A DNA stretch of 54,796 nucleotides from Chitinophaga pinensis (GTDB lineage Bacteria; Bacteroidota; Bacteroidia; Flavobacteriales_D; Crocinitomicaceae): positions 1-54,796 of the forward strand of contig CAMAZP010000022.1 in assembly GCA_945863605.1 (NCBI GenBank), read 5' to 3'. Both the position numbers and the translations under genes were made by a program. Below the pieces are notes generated by a model that did not search any database, had not been told where the DNA came from, and saw nothing but the letters and a program-made list of their open reading frames with translations. Of this stretch, positions 25,027 through 33,669 are shown piece after piece; position 1 is the first letter of the stretch; the number at the start of each line of letters is the position of its first letter.

Positions 25027-25593
25027 TTATTCAGCAGCACCTTCTTCTTGTGCTTCTTCGTTTGCAGTTTCTTCAGTTGTTTCTTCAGCAGCTTCTTCAG
25101 CTACTACTTCTTCTTCAACTACTTCTTCCACAACTGGTGCGTTTTTAGCAGCTAATTCAGCAGCTTTAGCAGCATTCACAGCCTCTTCAGCCTTTAATCT
25201 TGCTACTCTTTCTTGTTCAGCGTTTTTCACTAAACCATCTTTTTTACCTTCGATTTTTGCTTCTTTTGCAGCCAACCAAGCGTTAAATTTTTCTTCAACT
25301 TGCTCCATTGTTAATGCTCCTTTAGTAACACCTTTGATTAAGTGGTTTTTGAATAAAACACCTTTATATGAAAGAATCGCTTTCGCTGTGTCAGACATTT
25401 CAGCTCCAGTTTGAACCCAACTAAGAGTTCTCTCGAAATTAATATCGATCACTGCAGGGTTTGCAGTTGGGTTGTAAGTTCCCAATTTCTCGATAAACTT
25501 ACCATCTCTTTTTGCTCTGCTGTCAGCAGCTACTAAATGGAAAAATGGTTTACCTTTTTTTCCGTGTCTTTGTAATCTAATTCTTGTTGCCAT
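25027..25593 (-). CDS. rpsP: 30S ribosomal protein S16 with C-terminal extension
   Basis: A 188-residue S16. The core (1-80) reads MATRIRLQRHGKKGKPFFHLVAADSRAKRDGKFIEKLGTYNPTANPAVIDINFERTLSWVQTGAEMSDTAKAILSYKG. The extension continues with a charged helical part and an Ala/Glu/Val tail (about 135-188, VVEEVVEEEVVAEEAAEETTEE). Standard S16 has about 80-90 residues; long acidic tails are common in Bacteroidota S16. It is cotranscribed with rimM and has a perfect -7 box and a structured leader upstream. Confidence 0.97.
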   Translation of the reverse strand: MATRIRLQRHGKKGKPFFHLVAADSRAKRDGKFIEKLGTYNPTANPAVIDINFERTLSWVQTGAEMSDTAKAILSYKGVLFKNHLIKGVTKGALTMEQVEEKFNAWLAAKEAKIEGKKDGLVKNAEQERVARLKAEEAVNAAKAAELAAKNAPVVEEVVEEEVVAEEAAEETTEETANEEAQEEGAAE

Positions 25594-25596
25594 AAG

Positions 25597-25642
25597 GGTT
25601 TACAATTTGAGGTTCGAAACCTCGGTTTATAAAAATTTGAGG
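25597..25642 (-). promoter_or_regulatory. Structured leader of rpsP-rimM
   Basis: A palindrome, GAGGTT-CGA-AACCTC (25609-25623), lies between two direct copies of a GGTTTA...ATTTGAGG motif (25597-25612 and 25624-25642), four bases before the rpsP ATG. This could be a translational control site (inference). Confidence 0.4.
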
Positions 25643-25644
25643 TG

Positions 25645-25652
25645 CAAAGATA
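25645..25652 (-). promoter_or_regulatory. -7 box of the rpsP-rimM promoter
   Basis: TATCTTTG on the minus strand is a perfect TAnnTTTG box about 52 bp before the rpsP ATG. A GTTG 19 bp upstream may serve as the -33 element. Confidence 0.55.
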
Positions 25653-25897
25653 ATCATCTATTTAGAATTTGCAACATTTAGTTAAATAATTTAATACAGA
25701 AGGAATTAGACTAAATCTTTGAAAAAAACTTTAATTGACTCTAACAAATGTATCAATCAAAACCTATACAATTATATTTTTTACAAATCAATCTGATAAA
25801 TAGACTTTCAAAAATTAAATTTCTTAGATTCGTTTTCATATTTTTTTTTAAAAAATTATGGATTTTAATTAAGAAATTAGATAACAATCAAAACACA

Positions 25898-26566
25898 ATG
25901 GCATTTTTCACACAAGATTTCCTCGATTTTTTCATTGAACTAGCAGGAAATAATAACAAAGATTGGTTTGATTTAAACCGTAAACGCTATGAGCAATCTG
26001 TTAAAATACCATTTCAACAGTTCACAAAACACTTAATTAATTACATAGCTGAAGACGATTCTTCCTTCAAAGAACTTGAACCAAAAGATTGCATTTTTAG
26101 AATCAATCGCGACATTCGGTTTTCAAAAGATAAAGAACCTTATAAATTAATGTGTTCAGCTATTATTTCGCCAGGTGGAAAAAAAAGCAGAACAATTAAT
26201 GGTATTTATTTTGAATTAGGACCTGAACATGTTCGTGCTTATGGAGGAGTTTATGAATTAGATAAAATTGATTTAGAGGCAGTTAGAGAAGGCATTGCCG
26301 ATAATTTAGAAACATTCAAACATCTCTATACCGATCAAAAATTTAAGAGTTTATTTAGCGAAATAATAGGAGAGAAAAATAAAAAACTCCCAACGCATCT
26401 CAAAGATTCAGCAGAAAAAGAAGCAATTATATTCAACAAACAATTTTATTTTTTTGCTGAATTTCCTGCTGAAGTAATCATTGATTCTAATTTGAATCAA
26501 ATTTTAATAAACTGTTATCAAACAGGAAGACCTATGTCAAATTTTTTAAGTCAATTTATTCAATAA
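25898..26566 (+). CDS. DUF2461 domain protein
   Basis: A 222-residue soluble protein of the DUF2461 (TIGR02453) family. Recognisable segments are FFTQDFLDFFIELAGNNNKDWFDLNRKRYEQ at the N-terminus, FRINRDIRFSKDKEPYKLMCSAIISPGGKKS, then GIYFELGPEHVRAYGGVYELD. I chose the ATG at 25898 because family members begin here. An in-frame ATG at 25748 would add 50 residues of hydrophobic and basic sequence without family similarity. The C-terminus is slightly divergent. The molecular function is not established. Confidence 0.85.
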   Translation: MAFFTQDFLDFFIELAGNNNKDWFDLNRKRYEQSVKIPFQQFTKHLINYIAEDDSSFKELEPKDCIFRINRDIRFSKDKEPYKLMCSAIISPGGKKSRTINGIYFELGPEHVRAYGGVYELDKIDLEAVREGIADNLETFKHLYTDQKFKSLFSEIIGEKNKKLPTHLKDSAEKEAIIFNKQFYFFAEFPAEVIIDSNLNQILINCYQTGRPMSNFLSQFIQ

Positions 26567-26632
26567 ATAAGATCTTAATTACAATAGTGCTATTTTTTTT
26601 TTATTATTTAAATGATTTCTGTGTTTTTTGAC

Positions 26633-26640
26633 TAATTTTG
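26633..26640 (+). promoter_or_regulatory. -7 box upstream of the T9SS surface protein gene
   Basis: TAATTTTG matches TAnnTTTG exactly, 20 bp before the ATG at 26661. Confidence 0.45.
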
Positions 26641-26660
26641 AATTAAATAAAATTAATTTG

Positions 26661-27551
26661 ATGAAAAAATCTAATCAAAAACTATTGAATTACACTGGTT
26701 TAGCTAGTACTATTCTAGCCTCTGCTTCTGTAAATGCACAAGCTGTTGGTGTTAATATTAATCCAGATTTAGTGTTAACAGTAGATTCAAATCCATATAG
26801 TTTAGACTTTAATAATGATTTAACTCCTGATTTAAATTTTGCTGTTCAACCTATTTCTGGAACACAAACATATATGGGTTTTCCTTTTACATATGAAGGC
26901 ATTGTTGCAGGAGTTTCATTTCCAGTAGGAAATGGTGCTTATGGTTCTTTAAGTTCTAGTTCAGGAACATCTGCACCTGGATCTTTTACAATAACTGCCT
27001 TAGAAAATGGAACACCTATTTCTTCTAGCGATGTATTTGGATCTTCCTCTCAAAACGCTCTTGCAATAGATGTAGTTGCAGATGGAGGATTACTTGGTAC
27101 ATTTGCCTACGCATTTGGACCGTTTGTTGAGGCATCCTACAAATTTATTGGAGCTAAGTTTCAAGCAAATGGCAACACACACTATGGTTGGGTCCAATTA
27201 TCAGTTACACCTGGTGCTGACTCTTTGATTATACATGGTTATGGTTACAATCAAACACCTAATGCAACAATTAACGCTGGAGAAGGTGGTGATCTTTCTC
27301 AATTAGAAAATGTTTCTCTTGAAGATAAAGTAACATTCTTTAATACTTTAAACAATGCTAAAGTAAATGTTACTCCAGATTTAATTGGAGGAGAAATAAA
27401 CTTGGTGAATATGACCGGACAAATTATCACAACTACAAAAATAACTGATATTGAAACTGTTATTAATTATGACGGGATCGAAACAGGAATTTTCACACTC
27501 AACGTTAATTTCCAGTCAGGTACAATTAATAAAAAAGTATACATCAAATAA
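26661..27551 (+). CDS. Small T9SS cargo surface protein
   Basis: A 296-residue protein with a signal region (MKKSNQKLLNYTGLASTILASASVNAQAV). The body is Gly/Ser/Asn-rich: SLDFNNDLTPDLNFAVQP near the start, then GAKFQANGNTHYGWVQLSV, a motif seen in Bacteroidota exported proteins with a jelly-roll-like domain. The last 65 residues (NNAKVNVTPDLIGGEINLVNMTGQIITTTKITDIETVINYDGIETGIFTLNVNFQSGTINKKVYIK) form a type A T9SS sorting domain. An in-frame TTG at 26628 lies upstream of the promoter box, so I use the ATG. It is a single-gene unit with its own terminator. Confidence 0.8.
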   Translation: MKKSNQKLLNYTGLASTILASASVNAQAVGVNINPDLVLTVDSNPYSLDFNNDLTPDLNFAVQPISGTQTYMGFPFTYEGIVAGVSFPVGNGAYGSLSSSSGTSAPGSFTITALENGTPISSSDVFGSSSQNALAIDVVADGGLLGTFAYAFGPFVEASYKFIGAKFQANGNTHYGWVQLSVTPGADSLIIHGYGYNQTPNATINAGEGGDLSQLENVSLEDKVTFFNTLNNAKVNVTPDLIGGEINLVNMTGQIITTTKITDIETVINYDGIETGIFTLNVNFQSGTINKKVYIK

Positions 27552-27570
27552 TACGATAATATTTTCAAAC

Positions 27571-27601
27571 AAAAAAGCTATCCATTTGGGTAGCTTTTTT
27601 G
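27571..27601. terminator. Bidirectional terminator
   Basis: AAAAAAGCTATCC pairs with GGGTAGCTTTTTT (one G-T pair) around a 4-nt loop. It closes the surface-protein gene and can also stop the convergent gene at 27649. Confidence 0.85.
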
Positions 27602-27648
27602 TTTCTAGTTCCCTCTTATCTCAATTTTTGTTTTGTAAAAATCATATT

Positions 27649-29001
27649 TCACTTATTGAAATATGGTAACCTTTCTTTGTACAAAAATTTCTTTTGAATG
27701 GATTCAAAAGGTCGATAAACATAATAAACTATATTGTTATGAACTCTAATTTTATCAACGTATCGGAAACCTAGTTTTACTTTTTCTTTTATGGATCCTG
27801 TTTTTAAATCAAGTAATCCCAAATATTTTGAACCTGACTTTTCGTAAATGGCAAAGATAGCACCTGTTATTTTATCCTGGATTAATTGACTTTGCCAACC
27901 AGTTTGTTTTGCATTATAATGGTGATAAATAGGTATAGAATCTATGCATTCTCCGAATTTATTATAAATTTCTAATCTATCCTTTGGATAATTAAATACA
28001 AATATTGAATCATTACATCGAAACAAAGGAGCATAAACTTCTTTATAATAAATTGATTGTGTAAAAAAATTCGCTCCTACCCATATTTCAGCATCAATTC
28101 CAGTTTCTAACTCTTTATTTTTTGCCCAAAGTTTTGTTCGTATATCCATCCATTTATATTCTGCTCGATACATTTCCATCATAAATTCATCTTCAATCTT
28201 TAAGATAACTCGGTAACTTGAATCTTCTTGATCGAAAGTATAATATTCAAATGCAGGATAATCCTTATTGAAATTAGATAAAAAAAGCTTTGTTTGAATT
28301 GTATCAACGATAGGTGCAACATATTTCATAAAATAGGACTTTGGGAGGATTCCTAAACGAATTTCAACTTTATCAATAATAACACCAAATACATTATCCT
28401 TACAAATAATATGTGTATTTCCTCGGTAATCTCTTGTTAATGATTGTGCCTGATCGTTTACCTGAAAACTTGTTAGAATCTGTTGACCATCATATAGCAA
28501 AAGTTCACTTCCTTTACTCAATTGTTTTGGGTAAGCCAAAATAAGTATATCGCCATTATTTTGAATTTCAAAATCTGCAACACTAAGACGATCCGATTGA
28601 AAAACTGTATCTGTTAATCCAGGGGCTTTAACAACAACTTCTTTGAATTGTAATAATTTTGAAGGTTTTAAAGGTAGTGTAATCTTTAATGTATCAGTTA
28701 GTGACTTTGTTTTAAAACTTTTAGCAAAGGAATCATAAATTGAATGAGTGCAATTAAGACTTACTAGTGTTCCAACTTTAATATTTTCCAATTTGAAGTA
28801 TGCTACCCCTTTTACAGAGGATTTGAGGTAAAATATAGAATCTATTTCGTCGGAATTAACATCAGTTAACTTTACTAAAACGTTGACATTTTGTATATTT
28901 TCACCTGATTTAGTATCTGTAAATTGGATATAAACAACTTGTCCCCAGCTGATTGAACTGAGGACAACTATGGTAATAAGTGTAAATAGATGTTGCATCA
29001 T
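27649..29001 (-). CDS. Hypothetical exported protein, carboxypeptidase-regulatory-like N-terminus
   Basis: A 450-residue protein starting MMQHLFTLITIVVLSSISWGQ (signal peptide). The first mature 110 residues resemble a CarboxypepD_reg or Ig-like domain (VVYIQFTDTKSGENIQNVNVLVKL, GVAYFKLENIKVGTLVSLNCTHSIYDSFAKSF, LKITLPLKPSKLLQFKEVVVKAP). The rest is beta-rich, with repeated four-strand units (DILILAYPKQ, NTHIICKDN, DSIFVFNYPKDRLEIYNKFGECIDSIPI, GAIFAIYEKSGSKYLGLLDLKTGSI) that suggest a beta-propeller. The longer start at 29016 would be TTG. It lies 44 bp after ilvE on the same strand. I do not recognise the family. Confidence 0.65.
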   Translation of the reverse strand: MMQHLFTLITIVVLSSISWGQVVYIQFTDTKSGENIQNVNVLVKLTDVNSDEIDSIFYLKSSVKGVAYFKLENIKVGTLVSLNCTHSIYDSFAKSFKTKSLTDTLKITLPLKPSKLLQFKEVVVKAPGLTDTVFQSDRLSVADFEIQNNGDILILAYPKQLSKGSELLLYDGQQILTSFQVNDQAQSLTRDYRGNTHIICKDNVFGVIIDKVEIRLGILPKSYFMKYVAPIVDTIQTKLFLSNFNKDYPAFEYYTFDQEDSSYRVILKIEDEFMMEMYRAEYKWMDIRTKLWAKNKELETGIDAEIWVGANFFTQSIYYKEVYAPLFRCNDSIFVFNYPKDRLEIYNKFGECIDSIPIYHHYNAKQTGWQSQLIQDKITGAIFAIYEKSGSKYLGLLDLKTGSIKEKVKLGFRYVDKIRVHNNIVYYVYRPFESIQKKFLYKERLPYFNK

Positions 29002-29045
29002 GTATTTTAGATGCAATATGATGTAGAATCCACAAATGAATTAAT

Positions 29046-30116
29046 TTAAACTTTAAAATTCCAGCCGAAAGTATCTTCTATTTCGCCAGTTTTTAATGCA
29101 TCCATATAATTTTTTATTTTGTTGGATAAAGTTCTTGTCTCAATCGCTGGCATTTCTAATCTTTCGTCGCGAAAACCAATAACAGCAACTTGTGCAATAG
29201 TTGCAGCTGTTCCAACTCCAAAAGCGTCTTCTAATGATCCATTTCTTGCTGCCGTAACAATTTCTTCAACAGTTACTTTTCGCTCCTCAACTTTTACACC
29301 CCAACTTTCTACTAATTCAATTAATGATCGTTTTGTAATTCCACGTAAAATGGTATCAGAATCTTCACTTGGGGTTATTAATTTACCCCCAATTTGAAAC
29401 ATAATATTCATTGTTCCAGACTCTTCGATGTATTTATGTTCTGTTGCATCTGTCCATAATAATTGATGATAACCTTCGAGTTGACATTGTTTTGCTGGAT
29501 AAAGTGAGGCACCATAATTTCCAGCTGCTTTTGCTCTTCCAACTCCCCCTTGAGCAGCTCTTGTGTAATATTCTTCTATTTTTATTCGAACAGGCTCTGA
29601 ATAATAAGCACCTACTGGTGAAGTAATTACCATAAATTTGAAAGTTTCAGATGGTTTTATACCAACATACTCATCTGTAGCAAACAAAAATGGACGTATG
29701 TAGAGTGAATAACCCTCTTTATCAGTAACCCAATTAGAATCTACTTCAACTAGTTTTCGTATAGCTTCAACAAAAATTTCTTCGGGAACAGATGGCATAC
29801 ACATTCTTTCCGCTGATTGGGCAAAACGTTTTGCATTCATATCGGGACGAAAAATTGTAATATCTCCTTTTTTATTTCTGTATGCTTTTAAACCTTCAAA
29901 TATTGATTGACCATAATGAATTGCAGACATTGCAGGATGCATTGGAATTGGTGCAAAAGGAATTATTGCTCCTTCATGCCATTTTCCATCGCTATATTCC
30001 ATCAAAAATAGATGATCTGAGAAAACTTTACCAAAAGGTAAGTTATCCCAATCTACGTGTTTGATTTTGGAGTCAATAACTTTATTAATGGAAAAATTGA
30101 TTGTTGTTGTTGACAT
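29046..30116 (-). CDS. ilvE: Branched-chain amino acid aminotransferase
   Basis: A 356-residue class IV PLP aminotransferase of the BCAT group (eukaryote-like length). It exchanges the amino group between leucine, isoleucine or valine and 2-oxoglutarate. Key segments are HYGQSIFEGLKAYRNKKGDITIFRPDMNAKRF, YIRPFLFATDEYVGI, GGVGRAKAAGNYGASL with the PLP lysine Lys196, YIEESGTMNIMF and DTILRGITKRSL. The C-terminus ends with the DTFGWNFKV typical of Bacteroidota homologues. No other ilv or leu gene is adjacent. Confidence 0.95.
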   Translation of the reverse strand: MSTTTINFSINKVIDSKIKHVDWDNLPFGKVFSDHLFLMEYSDGKWHEGAIIPFAPIPMHPAMSAIHYGQSIFEGLKAYRNKKGDITIFRPDMNAKRFAQSAERMCMPSVPEEIFVEAIRKLVEVDSNWVTDKEGYSLYIRPFLFATDEYVGIKPSETFKFMVITSPVGAYYSEPVRIKIEEYYTRAAQGGVGRAKAAGNYGASLYPAKQCQLEGYHQLLWTDATEHKYIEESGTMNIMFQIGGKLITPSEDSDTILRGITKRSLIELVESWGVKVEERKVTVEEIVTAARNGSLEDAFGVGTAATIAQVAVIGFRDERLEMPAIETRTLSNKIKNYMDALKTGEIEDTFGWNFKV

Positions 30117-30404
30117 TAAATTTATTTTTGTCTTGCGAATATAAGGTTTTAACTTTACTAGACAATCTATTTTGTTAGTTATATCGTTTGTAAATACATA
30201 AATGGTATATTATTTTTTTAATCTAAATCACTTGTAATTAATCAAGTTCTTTCTTAATATTAGCTAATTCAGTTAAATAAATAATTTGTAAAGATTAAGT
30301 TTTTTTGGCATTTACTTTTTAGTTGAAAACTCTTTTGAAAACTTAATTTTTTTCTTTTTTTGACTTACAAAAAAAAACAGAATTTTGAAGATAAAATTAA
30401 AACT

Positions 30405-30578
30405 ATGACCACGGAACTTTTATCTTTACAAGAACAAATAGATGCTTTAAAACTGAAATTAACTGGTGATCTGTTCGCTGATATGGACATTAAAGACGAA
30501 ATTCACAATTTAGAAATGAAGATTAATGGAGTGAAACCAATGAATACGCATATCGATTGTGTTGGATGTGGCTCTTAA
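30405..30578 (+). CDS. Small hypothetical protein upstream of ispH
   Basis: A 57-residue protein: an amphipathic helical coiled part (MTTELLSLQEQIDALKLKL), DLFADMDIKDEIHNLEMKINGVKP, and a Cys-containing end (THIDCVGCGS) that could bind metal or be a redox site. The longer frame from 30360 begins with TTG, so I choose the ATG at 30405. TTTG (30359-30362) with GAATTTTG 17 bp later makes a plausible promoter. It lies 57 bp before ispH and may be cotranscribed with it. The family is not recognised. Confidence 0.6.
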   Translation: MTTELLSLQEQIDALKLKLTGDLFADMDIKDEIHNLEMKINGVKPMNTHIDCVGCGS

Positions 30579-30635
30579 TATAATTTCAATTTCAAACGAA
30601 CAAGCGATTAATTTGTGCGTTTTTAACCTAAAAAT

Positions 30636-31853
30636 ATGAAGCAATTCGAAGTTCCAGAGTTTTATCGCTCACCGATAATCAGTAAGGTAAAGTCAAAACG
30701 CAAGTTGGAAGATCCTCGTAAAAAAGACTTTACTCCAACTGAAATAAACCTAGGCAAGGTAACTTTCATAATTGCACGTCATTTTGGGTTTTGTTATGGA
30801 GTTGAAAATGCCATAGAAAAAAGCTACAAAGCAATTCAAGAAAACCCTGACAAACGTATTTTTCTTTTAAGTCAAATGATTCATAATCCAGATGTTAACT
30901 TAGATTTACAATCTTATGGTTTGCAGTTTTTACAAGATACAGAAGGAAATCAATTGATTCCTTTTGAGGAACTCAATTCAGAAGACATCGTAATCATACC
31001 AGCTTTTGGAACTACATTAGAAATTGAAGAAAAACTGAGAACAATTGGGGTTAATATCGATACTTATAATACCACTTGTCCTTTTGTAGAAAAAGTTTGG
31101 AATCGTTCTGAGAAATTAGGTGAAACTCAACATACCATTATCATACACGGGAAAGCGAAACACGAAGAAACACGTGCGACTTTCTCTCATAGTTCATCCA
31201 ATGCTCCCTCACTAATTGTAAAAGATTTAAACGAGGCAAAATTCTTAGGTGAAGTTATTCTGGGTAATAAGTCAAAAAATGAATTTAATAATTACTTTGA
31301 AGGAAAAATGACTCCAAACTTTGATTCTGAAATTCATCTATCAAAAATTGGGGTGGTGAATCAAACAACAATGCTCGCTACAGAAACGCAAGAAATTACT
31401 GATTATCTGCGCGATATAATGCTTCAAAAATACGGTGAAGCAAACTTGAAATCACACATTGCCGACACGAGAGATACTTTATGTTATGCAACAAATGACA
31501 ACCAAGCCGCTACCTATGGTTTATTGGAAAAAGAAGCAGATTTAGCAGTTGTTGTAGGCGGTTACAATAGTTCAAATACCAATCACTTAGTTGAATTATT
31601 AGATGAAAAATTTCCAACATTTTATATTAGAAATAAAGATGAAATTTTATCAAAATCAACAATTAATTCATTTGATATACATTCAAGTAAAATAATAAAT
31701 TACACTAGATTTATTCCTGAAAAAGAAAATGTTAGGATTATTATTTCTTCTGGAGCATCGTGTCCTGATGCTTTGGTAGATGGTGTGCTTCACAAAATTA
31801 TTTCGTTAATAGATTCTAACATAAAGAGCGAACAAATCCTTCATCTAATCTAA
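30636..31853 (+). CDS. ispH: 4-hydroxy-3-methylbut-2-enyl diphosphate reductase (IspH/LytB), long form
   Basis: A 405-residue Fe-S reductase, last step of the MEP isoprenoid pathway (HMBPP to IPP and DMAPP). The cluster cysteines by position are Cys53 (RHFGFCYGVENAI), Cys148 (TTCPFVEKVW) and Cys283 (TLCYATNDNQ). A further Cys376 sits in GASCPDALVDG. The N-terminal extension and the insertions (long LSQMIHNPDVNLDLQSYGLQFL and 180-240 regions) match the plant/cyanobacterial type and not the 310-residue E. coli type. It heads a co-directional group with the next two genes (11-bp and 0-bp gaps). Confidence 0.95.
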   Translation: MKQFEVPEFYRSPIISKVKSKRKLEDPRKKDFTPTEINLGKVTFIIARHFGFCYGVENAIEKSYKAIQENPDKRIFLLSQMIHNPDVNLDLQSYGLQFLQDTEGNQLIPFEELNSEDIVIIPAFGTTLEIEEKLRTIGVNIDTYNTTCPFVEKVWNRSEKLGETQHTIIIHGKAKHEETRATFSHSSSNAPSLIVKDLNEAKFLGEVILGNKSKNEFNNYFEGKMTPNFDSEIHLSKIGVVNQTTMLATETQEITDYLRDIMLQKYGEANLKSHIADTRDTLCYATNDNQAATYGLLEKEADLAVVVGGYNSSNTNHLVELLDEKFPTFYIRNKDEILSKSTINSFDIHSSKIINYTRFIPEKENVRIIISSGASCPDALVDGVLHKIISLIDSNIKSEQILHLI

Positions 31854-31864
31854 AATCTACAATA

Positions 31865-33118
31865 ATGAATGACCCACACAAATTTAAGCCAGAGAGTCTT
31901 ATGATGTCTTACGGCTTCAAACCCGAATTATCAGAAGGGTCGATTAAATCCCCAATTTTTCAAACTTCGACATTCGTTTTTAAAAGTGCTGAAGAAGGAA
32001 AAGCATTTTTTGAAATTGCATATGGGATTCGAGAAAAAGGCCTGACGGAAGAGGTTGGATTAATCTACAGTCGCATCAATAATCCTGATTTGGAAATTTT
32101 AGAAACTCGCCTAAAATTATGGGACGAAGCTGATGATTCTGCTGTTTTTGAAAGTGGAATGGCTGCAATATCAACAGTTCTGTTAGAATTCCTTTCTCCT
32201 GGAGATGTATTGTTATATAGCACACCTGTTTATGGTGGAACAGATCATTTTATTAATCATTTTTTACAAAAAATAGGAATTTTAACTATCGCATTCAAGC
32301 CAAATCATACCAAAGAAGATATTCTTAATTTATTAAAAGCAAGTGGTAAAACAGATAAATTAGCGATGATTTACATTGAAACTCCTGCTAATCCAACGAA
32401 TGCGTTGATTGATATTGAAATGTGCGCTGAAATATCCAAAGAATTTTCAACTTTAGATAAAAAAGTTTATGTCGCAGTTGACAATACTTACATGGGTCCT
32501 TTATGGTCACAGCCTTTAAAACATGGCGCGGATTTTTCAATTTATTCAGCAACAAAATATATTGGTGGTCACAGTGATTTAATTGCGGGAGCTGTTTCAG
32601 GTAATAAGGAAGTAATTTCTAGAACCAAGATACTTCGTACTTTTTTAGGAAATATGGCAGCACCACACACAGGTTGGTTGTTGATGCGTAGTTTAGAAAC
32701 ACTAAAAATCCGAATGGAGCAACAAGCAATCAATGCAAAAGAAGTCGCAATTTTCTTAAAGAATCATCCAAAAGTTGAAAAGGTTTATTATTTAGGATTT
32801 ATTCCAGAAAATACAGAAGAATTTAATGTATTCAAACGTCAATATTCATGCGCTGGTGCAATGCTTTCTTTTGATATTGTTGGCGGTGAGAAGGAAGCGT
32901 TTAAATTTATGAATGCCTTGAAATTAATTAAATTGGCTGTGAGTTTAGGTGGGACAGAATCATTGGTTGAACATCCTGCAACAATGACACATGTTGGTGT
33001 GGATCCAAGTTGCAAACACGAATTATTTATTACTGAAAAATTAATTAGAATCTCAGTTGGTGTTGAAAATCACGCTGATATTATTTGGGATATTGAACAA
33101 GCTTTAAAAAATATATAA
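31865..33118 (+). CDS. Cys/Met metabolism PLP-dependent enzyme (cystathionine gamma-synthase/methionine gamma-lyase family)
   Basis: A 417-residue fold type I PLP enzyme. It shows SPIFQTSTFVFKSAEEGKAFFEIAYG, SRINNPDLEILETRL, the PLP phosphate region ESGMAAISTVLL, DNTYMGPLWSQPLKHGADFSIYSATKYIGGHSDLIAG with PLP lysine Lys231, and a C-terminal SLGGTESLVEHPATMTHVGV. The insertion IREKGLTEEVGLIYSRINNP is typical of a Bacteroidota subgroup annotated only to family level. Whether it makes cystathionine or splits methionine cannot be decided from the sequence. It starts 11 bp after ispH, and the next gene begins at the base after its stop. Confidence 0.88.
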   Translation: MNDPHKFKPESLMMSYGFKPELSEGSIKSPIFQTSTFVFKSAEEGKAFFEIAYGIREKGLTEEVGLIYSRINNPDLEILETRLKLWDEADDSAVFESGMAAISTVLLEFLSPGDVLLYSTPVYGGTDHFINHFLQKIGILTIAFKPNHTKEDILNLLKASGKTDKLAMIYIETPANPTNALIDIEMCAEISKEFSTLDKKVYVAVDNTYMGPLWSQPLKHGADFSIYSATKYIGGHSDLIAGAVSGNKEVISRTKILRTFLGNMAAPHTGWLLMRSLETLKIRMEQQAINAKEVAIFLKNHPKVEKVYYLGFIPENTEEFNVFKRQYSCAGAMLSFDIVGGEKEAFKFMNALKLIKLAVSLGGTESLVEHPATMTHVGVDPSCKHELFITEKLIRISVGVENHADIIWDIEQALKNI

Positions 33119-33667
33119 ATGAAAATTTACACAAAAAAAGGGGACGAAGGAAATACAGGATTGATTGGTGGAACACGAGTACCTAAAAACGCCATTCGTA
33201 TTGATGCTTATGGAACAATTGATGAATTAAATTCTTTTTTGGGAGTTGTTCGAGATCACGATATTAATGAAAAGTATAAAGCACAAATCATTGAAATACA
33301 AGACCGTTTATTTACAATTGGATCTAGTTTGGCTTCGGACCCTGAAAAGTCAAATATGAAAATTCCAGATTTGAATGAACGTGATATTGAAGTGCTAGAA
33401 AATTGGATGGATGAAATGGATGAAGTACTTCCTGAAATGCGCTTTTTTGTTCTACCTGGTGGACACACAGCTGTTTCATTTTGTCATGTGGCGAGATGTG
33501 TCTGTAGAAGAGCTGAACGAATTATAGTTGAATTAAATGAAAAAGAATTTGTTGCACCTTTTGTAATGGCTTATGTTAATCGTTTGAGTGATTATATTTT
33601 TGTTTTAGGAAGAAAAATAACACAAGATTTAGGCGCACCTGAACAGGCTTGGCATCCAAGAATGTAA
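33119..33667 (+). CDS. pduO: Cob(I)alamin adenosyltransferase, PduO type
   Basis: A 182-residue enzyme transferring adenosyl from ATP to cobalamin. It has the N-terminal KIYTKKGDEGNTGLIGGTRVPKN ATP-binding loop, AYGTIDELNSFLGVVRD, ELNERDIEVLENWMDEMDEVLPEMRFFVLPGGHTAVSFCHVARCVCRRAERII (Arg residues of the active site) and AYVNRLSDYIFVLGRKI. No cobalamin biosynthesis genes surround it, so it probably serves uptake and salvage for B12-dependent enzymes elsewhere. It directly abuts the preceding gene (TAAATG) and converges with the Ppx gene, with 2 bp between them. Confidence 0.92.
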   Translation: MKIYTKKGDEGNTGLIGGTRVPKNAIRIDAYGTIDELNSFLGVVRDHDINEKYKAQIIEIQDRLFTIGSSLASDPEKSNMKIPDLNERDIEVLENWMDEMDEVLPEMRFFVLPGGHTAVSFCHVARCVCRRAERIIVELNEKEFVAPFVMAYVNRLSDYIFVLGRKITQDLGAPEQAWHPRM

Positions 33668-33669
33668 TT

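Noticed and set aside
25748..25897. N-terminal extension of the DUF2461 gene as a signal or membrane segment
   Set aside because: Family members begin at MAFFTQDF; the extra 50 residues are AT-driven hydrophobic sequence before the likely true ATG.
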